Position numbers and translations under genes: made by a program
The notes under the pieces: model-generated
The model's input: the letters and a program-made list of their open reading frames with translations, nothing else
Databases searched by the model: none
What the model was told of the DNA's origin: nothing
Assembly: GCF_030272615.1 (NCBI RefSeq)
Contig: NC_081412.1
Location: forward strand, 140,031,747 to 140,095,746
Origin: Cryptomeria japonica
Taxonomy: Eukaryota; Streptophyta; Pinopsida; Cupressales; Cupressaceae
Length of the DNA: 64,000 bases
Direction: 5' to 3'
In this document: positions 51,701-62,609 of the stretch, piece after piece
Position numbering within the stretch: position 1 is the first letter of the stretch
Layout of the letters: each line of letters begins with the position of its first letter

Positions 51701-54700
51701 TCGGAACAACTGTCACACTCCTCCTGCATCTTTACTTACCACTCTTCGCTCCTCTCATGGATTGGCATCCACCATGCGCCGTCCACCTCCACCAATGGTT
51801 CTCTCCTCTCTTTGTTTCCTTCATGGGATACAACCCACCATCACCTGATGTCCTCCACCAAATATCCTCTCCAATCTTCCCCTCTTTCACAAATTTGAAT
51901 CCACCACAAACTGACCACCTCCACCAAGTTTCACCTGCACAATCTTTCACAACTTCCACATACTCATGCAACATTTGTATTCCACCTTGTCATTTCACTA
52001 TCCTCCTTTCTACTCACTTCAAAACAAAAATACATCTTAAATTCTTTGTTACAAAATTTATAAAACTTTACCTCCTCATCAAGCTTCTCAAATTTGACTT
52101 CAACAAAGTTATCAACTATTGCAATTATGTCCTCTACCTTTTCTCTCATTCACATGAAAGAAATCGATAAGATTTGACTCAACCTCACCTTTTGTGGCAA
52201 CCCTTGTCTTACCTAGAATGAATTCATCCCTTTGTTTGCCAACTGCTTCAATACACATCAACAAGTCATCTTTTTCAACTTCTTGTTTAGCTTTAGCAAA
52301 ATCAACATGTTCCCCTCTCAAACTACAATATCTTCCTTCTTCTCAAATTCGCCTTCCAAGAAGCGATTGATTCTTCTATTCTTCTCTTTCAAGATGACAT
52401 CCTCATCTTCATTAATCTGCTCATCAAACAAGGGACCCTCGAAGTGCATCATCTTAGCTTCCACATCTTGAGTATCTTCTTGGCTTGTCACAAAAACTAC
52501 TATGTCTTCTATACCTTTACCTTCAAGTATTTCTTCAATCACACCTTCATCTTCAAACCTATGACTAAATATGATGTCACTATCGCTCTCTATTGCACTG
52601 CTCAAATCTGCAACACTTGATGTTGTTACCTCTTCAAGATAACTCTCACTTTGCTCTTCAGGTTCATCAATCTCTTCATATTCATCCTCTTCTTCTTCTT
52701 CTTTGGTTTCACATACATGACGCTCTTTTGCATCTTCTTTCTTTCCTGCAATCGAAACATCATTAGAATAATAAAAATCACCATCACCTCTTTTGTGATG
52801 AAGGGCTCTTCTCCTTTCCAACTCTTCATCTATTTCTTTCACCTGTTTCTTCAACTCTATCATTCCAACTCTTATTTCTTCTTGCTCTCTCTCTCTCTCT
52901 CTCATTTTCCAAAGTCTCTCTCTAATTTTCCTTCAAGTCCAGGAATCCTAAGAATCCATCTAATGACAAAAGGCCTCTTTTTCTTTCTCTTTTCCATTCT
53001 CAAGGCCTCACAAAGCATCATCACAAATCTTCAAACCTTCAGTCTCGCACATGTAAACTGCCTCACATTCAGCATCTGTTTACACCCACAAAATCCTCAA
53101 CTCCTCAAACCCTCAAAAAAAAAAATTCTTGCAAGTTGCATGTACACATGCAACAAATCTCTCACACTCCAAACCCTCAGGTTTTGGTGCAAACTGCCTC
53201 CAATTGGCGCTTCTACCTGCACACTCAAGAACTCCAGCTCTAATACCACTGATGCATTGGACACCTACTCTTGCCACACCAACTCACAATCAAATTTTAT
53301 GGATTGCAACAATATGAAAATAATCTTATTCATTCAACCACTACATTCTAATCTGCAAAGATTATAATTACATTTGGGCCATCATTGGCCTCTCAAACTA
53401 CTCTCCCTTACACTCTCTCAAGCTCTCGGTTTCTCCTCACTTCACAATGCCTTGTGCTTTTTAGCAGTCTCTAACCATACAAGCCGCGCCTCTTCTTTTC
53501 TCTCTGTCAGACTGCCACACCACATTCATCCACATTTCTCCCTGCTGTTTATTAACCAAAATTTCACATGCTTTGATCCCACGCAGCTACTCAATCACAC
53601 CTGGCTACGCACCCCATGCCTCTCTTCTATGCAGACCAATACTCACGTCACCACGAAGCCATCCCACAACGCCTGGCCTTGGGTCGAACACCTCTGACCC
53701 CAAAGTTCCCCCTCTATTCCCCATGATCAAAATATGAGCCGACACCTATATCCTTCTTAGATAGAATTCTTTCATCTACCCATTGGTTTCTCCTTCCTTT
53801 AATGCAGCCATTACACCCCACACTCTTTCTTTTTATCCACTACTCTGTCATCAATTCTTATTTTGAATGCATTTTGACTCTACTCCATTTCATTTCCAAC
53901 ATCCGTCGATGGCATGAATAGAAGTTTTAAAGCCTTTCCGATATCATCACCTTATATTCCTCCTCAATCCGTTACGTTCTCATAGTTGATTGGTTTTCAA
54001 ATTGAAAAGAAGTCAAATCTGCAACCTCTTCAATGCCTTTTCCAATCATAGCTTTTCATCATCTTTCCCCTTCCTTCTGTTACACATTCTTCTTGAGACT
54101 TTCAGATTTTTTTTCTTGTGCGTTACTCTTCCTCTGCAGTCACCACACGAGTCTTCCCCTGCCTATCATGTGGTAGGATGCTCCTGCATCAGAAGTGCAT
54201 ACTCAGGCATTTTTGTCTATTTGTTTTGTTCTTATTTTAGTTTTGTCAATAATTGTGTCGTTCTGGAATTTAATTTAGCACATTTTCGTACACAAGCTGA
54301 CTGAACTTTGCTCTATCCCACCTTCTTACCTTATTCAACCCATGGTCCAGGCTTATTTCAAATCTTATCTATTTGCCACCATGGCTAGAATTGAAGTTGG
54401 CCAGAATTGCAGCTGCAGCAGCTGCGATTCTATCTCCTAGATAAAATCATTGGCACGATCATGTCTACCTTTTTCAAATCCCAATTTCATTTTCCTAATC
54501 CAACTCCCATCCAAAATTGAACTGTTGTGTTTTAGCCTGAGCATGAAATCTTTCAAACTAGCAGCTAGGATTGCATGTATGAAGGCAAGCACCTTGGACA
54601 TTTTAAAGTATCAAATAGCATTCATTTAAATAAACCTAGAGCATTCTAAGAGAATTCAGATCAGAGTAAACCTAATTTTGGAATAGCACCCTGTATCATA

Positions 54701-57700
54701 CATCATGCAGTTTGTGTACACTGAATCTTGTTACACAAATTGCAGAAACAACAAACAAAAGGGCTTGACATAGGCTCAAGGAAGCCTAAAACTTCAATAC
54801 TAACAAAGCAAGCCCTCAAAGGTGTTCTTGTGTTCTTTAACACTATCTTTAGCAAAATCCAGTTCTTGCATCAGAGACAAAATAATTGGGATCAGTCATT
54901 TGACAGAGACAAGATCACAGCAGGGAGGACACAATTACAGAAGAGAAAGATAGAATTGCAGTGGGGCTCACATCTAGTCACAGTCCAGGAACTAGAGATT
55001 TATCTACTTAAAAATTGGCATTTCATGTCCGATTTTTTCAATCAGGGAACAATTTAGGAGTGCATCTACAGTCTAATTTCATCACATCCACTACCATTGT
55101 TGTCAAAAACCTAAGCAATCCCTATACTCTCATTTAATTTTTCCATTACTTGTCATGTTAGTGACTCAGCTCAATTATGTTTGTCTAAAATCTGATTTGA
55201 GTGTGTGCATTAGTCCTTTTAATGCTTTAGATTAATATAATTTTATTTAATTTTAGAAGACAATACATTTTATTTATCTTCATCAGGGAAAACCCATTTA
55301 ATTGAACCGCTCTACTTTTCTTATATAGTTTCCCTTTTTATGAATTTTTCAGATCTGATACTTTGATTTTCTGATTTTCTATATCAGATCTGAACATTCT
55401 TTTGTTTTGATTCCCTTATCTCTTTCGATCTTTGATTTGTGTACCCCAATCGCAAACAATCTATCACCTTCGGCTTAGGAGGAGGCCAAGGTTAAACACA
55501 ACAATGGCCTTGAACCATGGATAAGAGGGGTATTGCTCATAGTAAGCAAATGCTCACATTGATATTAATACGAATCCCGCTGGTCTAGTTGATGCCCTTT
55601 AAAGCACTGCCATGACGAAATCAATGAATGTAAGTGCTTCAAGGAAAAGGCCAAAAGTTAAGTTCAGCAATCTATCCTAATGATACATCCATCCATCCAC
55701 ATTTTCAAGCTTACTCCTCTATTGTCCACTCTCAAACCTCATCTCCTACATTTTCCATCCCAGTGCTACTTCTCCATGTTCACTTCTCATCCACCCTCCA
55801 TAACTCCCACTGCGACTAATCCTCTCACAGTTCCTATTCTCACATCCAATGCCATCGTTCCGCCATTCCCCAACCCATCTATACACCCAATCATTATATA
55901 TGTGCCCACTTCCAAGTTTACTTCCACCAACCATTCCTTCTCCATTGACACTATTATTACGAGGCTGGTAAAATGCAAACTGTGATACACATTTGAAACT
56001 CTTTTTCAAAAAGCATTGAATGATTACAATTCTTGAGTCGCTTTACTCATTGCCTCATGGTTTGATACACTCATATTTGGAATCAGCTAATGCCTTTGTG
56101 CAACATTTCAATGTTCATATTGGCCTTAAACTGACTCTCCGATTTGCTCGAATGCAGACAAGGATTCAATGAAAGAACTAATGATTACGTCATTCATTTT
56201 CAATCCTTGTCCACCAAAATGCATTACCAAATAACAGCTGATGGGCTTCACAGATTTCCATTAAAAATCTACTTCCTACCATTCAAGAAAATATGTACTT
56301 AAAGCTACATGACATTTATATGGAATTGCGTGCAAAAGTTGAAATATTGCGAGAGTTAAAATCTCAATGGAAGAAAATGCATTCAAATATGGTTCTTCAC
56401 ATCCTCCCTCAAACCCATCATATCATTCTAAGTAGCAAATACCATCTTCCACGGACTCTAATGTCATCTCTATTAAGTAAATATTCACCAAGCTTCATGA
56501 TCCCCTCCATGCAGCAGTAATATTGCAACATTTGTTAGGGGCTAACATGGTAACTCTACCTCCTATTCAACCTATAAATACATCCATTTGCATGCCAAAA
56601 GGTCATAATACAAAAGTGTTCGTACTTATCAAAGAAAAGGGACATGACACTTGCAAATGTGTGGATCTATGAGAAAAAATCCAAGATATGGTTCATAATA
56701 ATATGATTCATGTGGAAGGTGTAAACAATGGGACTGACCATTTCATCTCTCCTCCTAATCAAAACTTTCAAATCTACACTAACCGTTCTCCAACCATACC
56801 CAATCTAATTATTTGAATCTCACCATGGAAGATGTACATGAAGAAAACTAACTTAATAAACCATCTCTTGGTTTTGATGACTTTATGGGAATACAATCTA
56901 AACAGACCACTCCATCCATTCCACTTATTAATAATGCATACCACAAACCTCTTTATATTATTAAGATTAACCTAACAAAAATGATTAAGATATTTGGAGC
57001 TAGAGAAGACAACCAATATTATTGTTATATATATATATATATATATATAGTTGATCTTCCACCTGGCATTCTGAAATTTCAGATATTATATATTCTCTTA
57101 GAGTAACTAACAATAAAATAAAATATTAGAAAATATTTTGAAAAAATTATTACATAAAGTTACCTTTGACAAGCAAATAAATTTATCTTGAAAAACCTCC
57201 ACCACGCCTTTGCCCTTCCCTTCCATGTTTTATATGGCGAAAGTGCATGAGGATTGGTTTGCTGCAAGCTTTGTAATGAGGTCAAACATAAGAGGAGCTA
57301 TATTTGAAAAGCAAACAAAAAGGGTTCCTCTTTTCTATTGAGAAGTTCCATATATCCTAGAATATTAATTTTTTTTAAAAAAGCATTTTACTAAAAAGAT
57401 CTGTCTTAAAATCATGTTTGTGTGAGACTTGCTTATGTAAGATTATACTAGGCAAAGATAAAAGATCCTCACTGAATGGTAATTGAGTAAAAGAATTAAA
57501 AATCTGACCTCTAGACTGACTGTTAAACAGTTATTCTTATGCAGGGTCTGTTGAAATGGTAGCTTCGACCAGTATCTTTCTAAGTCGACTTAGTCAACTA
57601 ACCGTCTACATTGGCCTAACCAGCCTTAGATAATTTAGTGTAACCGATTAGTTAGAATAAAATAATAATTGAAATATATTATAAATGAATCGGTTAACAT

Positions 57701-60700
57701 GAGAATTGATGCAATGATAAACACATTAACTAACTATTATCATTAGACGTGTTGATCTATACAAAACCGATCCAAGGGGGGAGACGTGATGTTTGAAGAA
57801 AGTTGTGATGATTGGAAAGGCAATCTTATTATATATATAGAATCGGTCTCTCCCTCCATTGCAGATCGATGATTAGAAGATAAAAAGGATATAAATACAT
57901 CTACACATCTAGCATATAGGATTTATCCAGCACTAACAGCAGGTCGTGTTAGCTATACATCGAATTGAAGGCCCAGGCAGATTACGTATTTCACTGCAGA
58001 TCGTGTTCTTTGTTCTGTGAAATCTCTGTCATCTCCCAGTCTGCATCACACAAACTACAATCAGATTGAGTTCGCCCATTGTGGCGTGATTTCTCTGTAT
58101 ACTAGCAGATCATCATTAATAGGGCAGATCGAACTCATAGTTTGAACTGTGTTGATACTGTCCTAAGAGGTGAAACTAATTCATTGGCAAATAATTTTTT
58201 AAATATAATCTGATCACCAAAAACTTAACAGGATCATGAGTCAATCCTTTGAAGTTTGAAACTATTCATACTCCATTCTCCCTTCTAACTGCCAAATTTA
58301 AAAAATTCATGTCCTTTAACCAATTATCAACTCTTATAAATTATTTATAATAACTGAAATGCTGTACATTGCAACCAAGTTTGTGTCTCTTCAAAATAGA
58401 CATCTTGGTAGATTGGTAGTTGTACTGGGTGGGTTTGTGTGCTATTTTGTGGGTAAATGAGATCTATCTGTTGCATATGGTAGCTGTACAGTATTTCAGC
58501 AATGAGTGTCGGTATGCAGTGCAGTTCAGAAATCATACCTTCATATCCTCTATGAATGAAGGAAACCCTCCAATTGACATGAAGGTCATGAAACCAGATA
58601 CAAAGGCACCACAGGAGCTTCTAGCCTGTCAGAACAGAATTAAACCAGGAAAATACAATTGAACAAACTACTTTAAGGATAGGCCCATGGAGAATATATT
58701 ATAAGCAGACAACTTTGAAAAAGAAATGTTCACCAGGATGGCTGTGTATCCAGTTCCAACATCAAAATAGATGGTTCCAACGCAAAGTGCCACCAAAATA
58801 TATATTATTACTCTCAACCAATAATAACCAATATCTCTGGTCATATTAATAAAGGATCTTGTAGTCAAAGCTATGCATTGCACCCAGAAGGAAGCCTGAC
58901 TGCCTTTGGATTCTATAACTGTTCCTTTCTGCATAAATGAGAAAACAAATATGATAAGCATAATGAAAAGAGATATATCAGATCAGTGCTTGGTACATAG
59001 GGGAGAAAAGTTCGAAAGCAAACTTACAGTCTGTGAGATTTCATGAACCTTTGCTGCAGCTATCATAGCATACTCAGATGACTGGTAAGCATCAGTCAAG
59101 ATTCTTATAGCTTGAGTAGAATTTATCTTGAGTAGAGGGTCTTTTTCTGCTACCTCATCCATTATCTCCTGTACCAAAAACACAAAGGCACTGAACATGT
59201 GAAGCTGATAACAATCCTAGCTAGATGTATAAAATTTATGGAGTATACCCATCTAGTTTTAGTATTTACAAGAAAAATTGGAACCTAAGTATGTTTAAAA
59301 TTAATACAACAAAAGAGATGAAAACTCCAATATGAATCAGAATGGTTGATCAAGCACAATGCTTGTTAGATTTTATGCAAACTTGCAGCAAGCTAAGTGA
59401 GCTTGACTGTTCAAAAACTCTATAATCTAAGTATTAGTAATCTAGTATAATGAAAATTTCAGGTATTTTAACAATTAAGAGATGGAAGCTCGAAAATTAA
59501 TGGTTGAGAAGGCACAAGACTTGCTTAGGTTTTTTGAAATGGTATAGCAGTACCGTACATATTAGTAGGAAGGATCATAGGCTTCCCTACATATTAGTAC
59601 AAGGAAAATTGGAAATTCCAAGTGCTTAAACAATGAAAGAGATGGAAGCTCTAGAGTGAATGGTTGATAAATCAAGATGTTTCCTTTTTTCAAACAGGAA
59701 AAGCAAGCTAAGATTGCTTGACTGTGGGGAAAACTGTATAATTAACGTGCTTGAGTTGGAATTGTACTGGGGTTTGCTTTGTTGATTGGGAGAATTAGGT
59801 GAAAGTCAAAACCAACATTTAATCTTTGTTATGATATATGTGATTACTTCATGTACTTGAAGAGATTAAGCAAAGAGCACAGCATAGTAAAAGTAATTAC
59901 AGTCAGTCTGAAGGATCCCCTGAGTACATCTTTCACTTTATCAAAATCCGCATTAATGCAACGAAGGAAATGATCGGCTGGGTTTCGATTTCTTGGACAA
60001 GTGAAGCCTACTTGTGCAAAAAACTGCCCAAAACATAAAGTCACCTGTGAGTACCGGAGTAGTATAGGCAAATAATGACTCAGAGATCATCAACAAATTA
60101 AAGCATTGCAAAATATATATGAAATGCCAATAGAGGAATGTAGAATCACCTCCTGGGCCATTTTTGCATCACCAAAATATACAGCTTGTCCAGAGGAAAG
60201 AAGGCACAACTGGTCAAAAAGTTCAAACACTTCACTGCTGGGTTGATGGATGGAAGCTATCACAGTTCTGCCATCTAGTGCTAAGTTCCTGAGAGCTTCC
60301 ACCACAAAAAATGCAGAAGCACTTCACAAAAACAATTGAAGGTGTCAGTAATTGTAATCAGCATAAATGCAATTATAAATTTAGCATCAGAAAGACTCTC
60401 TATGACCTATGGAATTATTTGCCTATACTAGAGAAATGTTTACACAGGGTCTAAACAAAATTTTAAAAATATGGGAATTCGGAGGTTTGTTAGTTCTTCA
60501 TAATCTTCTTTACAACTTCACATAGCATCCACCATTTTCTAAAAGTGATCTGGCAGAGGTTTAAAGATTAAACGGGCAGATTGTTTATAAGCCTTCTACT
60601 TATTACCTATCTAATCCACTTGTGGGCTCATCAAGGAAGAGAAGGCGAGGACGCATCAATATCTCCAAGGCAATGCTAACTCTTCTCTTTTCTCCTCCGC

Positions 60701-62148
60701 TTATGCCTCTCAGATGCCAGTTGCCGATAGGTCGGTCTGCACAATCTTGCAGGCCCATCTCTAAAATAGTATCTTCAACTATGGCCTTTTTTTCTTCCCT
60801 AGACAATTTATTAGAAAGCCTCAGATTGGCAGAGTAATAGATTGATTCCCTCACTGTCAATGTTCCGATCAAAACATCTTCCTGAGTCACATATGCCTGC
60901 AAAAGAAGAGTTATAATTATAGCCACTGCCAACCATACCAATTGTTCAACCCAAAGTATTATGTCCAATAGTTAAGGTTGAAAATGCTCACAACCACATA
61001 GGTACACTCAGCTACTTTAAAAATCATTTTAAAAAAAAAATTGTTAGATTCATTATAATAAGTTCTTCAGACCAGACCACTAAAACAAATAGATACACCT
61101 CTATCAGCTACTCTTAACATCATAGAAACAAAGTGACAAACTGATTTTTCTGATTTTGGGAAGTCCTTGAGACCAAACCAACTTGTGAACACCTAAACAG
61201 ATGGATACATTTATTTAAGTCATCCAAACCAGTGTAACTGTACATCATATCAACAATCTATACAAATGATACATCTATATGCAGTGGCTCTAATGGTAAC
61301 CATTCAAATTCATGATATGGGTTTTGTGAATAACTACTTGTAAAAGATGGGTAATGAAGTTGGAATCAATATTAATAGATAATTCATTTCTAATTCATGA
61401 AATTACAATATAAATTCATTGCAGAAAATACCATATTTGTATTCTCCCACAAGATCTTGTGCCCAACGTTTTTAATTATTATTATAATTCAAAGAAATTG
61501 ATGCACTATGATAAATACTCCATACCGATTTCCAATCATCTTACCAACTAGATACACACATATATTTTGGGTAGTAGTTCAGACTGATTTGGCTTCAACA
61601 AGGCTAAAAACCAGTTCATCTCTGTCTCATGACATTTTTTTGAACTCTCAACATATGGTTGGAGTTTCTAATTTATAAGTTTTACTTACAGCTGATCCAT
61701 AAGTGAGCTTTCTCTTTCGCCCATTGACTAGAATTTTCCCAGACATCACCGCATTCTTCGCCAGTCTCCCTGGTAAGCATTCCAACAACAGTAATCTACT
61801 CATTCATATCATTGAACCCAAAATAGAAGAAGAAGAAACACTTGTGGGCATTTAGATTTTATTTTCTTAATCGTGTTTACCTGCCAAGGAATCAATAAGG
61901 GTGGATTTTCCTGATCCAGAAGGCCCCATTACAGCCATAATATGTCCAGGCTCTGCATATCCAGTCAATCCTCTCAGCAGCCTCTTTGAGTCCCCTTTGG
62001 CATCTGTTGCAGTAACAGTCAAGTCGACCCATGTTAGATATGCAGAAAGAGATCCTATCTCTGCTGCATTGGCTGTGTTCTTCCACAAAGTTTGGCTGAG
62101 AGGACTGATTGAAGCCTGTACAGGTGGTGCAGTTGATTGAATCTCCAT
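48722..62148 (-). CDS. ABCG11: ABCG11-type half-size ABC transporter (cuticular lipid exporter family), 11 exons
   Basis: Plasma-membrane ABCG (WBC) half-transporter; Arabidopsis ABCG11 exports cutin and wax precursors as homo- or heterodimers. Minus-strand exons: 62148-61881, 61769-61690, 60896-60607, 60321-60150, 60023-59901, 59168-59028, 58928-58734, 58625-58539, 49677-49405, 49271-49164, 49060-48722. All introns are GT-AG, phases agree, and the join gives 691 codons without a stop (ABCG11 is about 700). Nucleotide-binding domain: Walker [10 protein letters not shown] (75-83), Q-loop in AYVTQED, signature ISGGEKRR (181-188), Walker B LLFLDEP (201-207), H-loop His in SIHQPSSE (238). Membrane half: [45 protein letters not shown]. 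An in-frame upstream ATG at 62169 would add 7 residues. ABCG11 rather than ABCG12/15 is judged from remembered residues. Confidence 0.93.
50382..50695. repeat. 157-bp tandem duplication in intron 8
   Basis: TCCTTGAGGGGGCTCCCC at 50382 recurs at 50539. The two units are nearly identical (for example CTCACAGCATCTTGCTTG against CTCGCAGCATCTTGATTG), so the duplication is recent. Confidence 0.9.
51060..51560 (-). pseudogene. DUF4283-type (LINE ORF1-like) fragment
   Basis: The minus strand in two frames reads [20 protein letters not shown], then [17 protein letters not shown] and, after a shift near 51.25 kb, [21 protein letters not shown]. The order PNGFFLF...WVRLPxLPLEYW is that of the DUF4283 domain in the first ORF of plant L1-like LINEs and related genes. 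No LINE endonuclease or RT is present nearby, so this is a 5' fragment or relic. Confidence 0.65.
51732..52905 (-). pseudogene. Acidic ORF of unknown function, probably retroelement-derived
   Basis: The frame starts [18 protein letters not shown] at 52905. It continues for 195 codons with a very acidic middle ([20 protein letters not shown]) and then, after a shift at 52.32 kb, as a Lys/Glu-rich helical stretch. At the end (51732-51974) there are repeats containing WWRW or WWRT about every 20-25 residues. No known domain. A TTGG-less primer-site-like sequence (GTGGTATTAGAGC) lies upstream at 53237-53249 on the same strand, which suggests a gag-like ORF of an LTR element. Confidence 0.5.
53237..53249 (-). 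other. Primer-binding-site-like sequence
   Basis: Minus strand GTGGTATTAGAGC differs at one internal base from the initiator-Met primer site and directly follows a possible LTR edge at 53250. Confidence 0.5.
53250..53901 (-). repeat. Possible LTR (about 652 bp) of the acidic-ORF element
   Basis: On the plus strand it starts TGATGCATTGG at the primer-site-like sequence and could end TTTCCAACA at 53901, giving TGTTGGAAA...AATGCATCA. No second copy was found in the window, so the outer edge is a guess. Confidence 0.35.
53902..55502. other. Intron 8, unassigned part
   Basis: No feature recognised. It has short plus-strand ORFs (53990-54304, 54728-55057) without motifs. The right end may be the leader of the gypsy remnant that follows. 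Confidence 0.4.
55503..57000 (+). pseudogene. Ty3/gypsy gag remnant in intron 8
   Basis: The plus strand starts MALNHG at 55503 and reads, in shifting frames, [19 protein letters not shown], later [20 protein letters not shown] and [20 protein letters not shown] (56293 on), then a [10 protein letters not shown] segment near 56640. The RQGFNE...YVxxFQSL pattern is that of gypsy capsid. No pol was found after it. It lies antisense to the host gene. Confidence 0.6.
57024..57050. repeat. TA microsatellite
   Basis: An uninterrupted run of about a dozen TA units in intron 8. Confidence 0.9.
57051..58538. other. Intron 8, 5' part, unassigned
   Basis: No gene seen. A stretch about 57545-58190 differs in composition (GATCGATGATTAG, CCGATCCAAGGGGGGAGACG) and may be an old LTR or other repeat, but no partner copy is in the window. 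Confidence 0.4.
59169..59900 (-). other. Intron 5 of the ABCG gene with diverged internal repeats
   Basis: Phrases AAAGAGATGGAAGCTC, AATGGTTGATAA and GCAAGCTAAG...GCTTGACTGT recur near 59270-59420, 59453-59530 and 59600-59740, indicating an old triplication inside the intron. Confidence 0.55.
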
Positions 62149-62599
62149 GGCTGCTGAAAGCAACACCAACTCGGCCTATGATATTATAATTAGCATGGAA
62201 TATCAAGTCAAACTGCCATGAAATGTATCTGCAAATCTGAAAATGGCAGAGAGATGCACATAAACCAAGAGCAGGTGAATCATGTGCATTCATTACCATC
62301 CAGTGAGTTTGGTGGTGTGTTGGGTTTCTCTTCAATAGGTTCATCGGACTATCGTTGTTGCCTTTTAAAATATGTCACATCACTTTGTAAAATAATACCA
62401 ACCATTCAAGGGATTTTATGATTTGCATGTTGTTCTCATAAATGGAGGAATTGCACAGCTATCAAAGGACTGACATTAAATTCAAGTCATAGGCGAAAAT
62501 TTATCCCCCTGCAACGTCTTGGGAAATGTCTTCCTCATAATTTCGACGTAGGAGGGCTGCATATGTAATCGTTATCCAATTTTTTATATTTAAAACAGG

Positions 62600-62607
62600 T
62601 TATATAG
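62600..62607 (-). promoter_or_regulatory. Candidate TATA box of the ABCG gene
   Basis: Minus strand CTATATAAC lies about 450 bases before the start codon, implying a start site near 62570 and a long 5' leader (possibly with an intron). Not supported by other evidence. Confidence 0.35.
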
Positions 62608-62609
62608 GT

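Larger units (their letters stand above)
49678..58538 (-). other. Intron 8 of the ABCG gene (8861 bp)
   Basis: All other introns are 99-793 bases long. This one is bounded by G|GTATGA at its 5' side and CTATACAG|GT at its 3' side, and holds repeat debris: a 157-bp tandem duplication, a LINE-type ORF1 fragment, an acidic ORF next to a tRNA-Met-type primer site, a gypsy gag remnant and a TA microsatellite. Growth by transposon insertion is typical of conifer introns. The join across it is supported by phase and by the conserved protein sequence on both sides. Confidence 0.85.

Noticed and set aside
52651-53367. Plus-strand 238-codon ORF rich in Phe and Ser
   Set aside because: It is opposite the acidic ORF (GAA/GAG read backward gives TTC/CTC), a typical composition artefact, and shows no domain.
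57545-58190. A further solo LTR in intron 8
   Set aside because: No second copy, no clear TG...CA edges and no flanking duplication could be found by reading. Left as unassigned.
61892-62344. Minus-strand 150-codon ORF MNLLKRNPTHHQ... as an alternative N-terminus of the ABCG gene
   Set aside because: It overlaps exon 1 in another frame and ends in a shifted reading of the Walker A region. The exon 1 frame with GPSGSGKST is the coding one.
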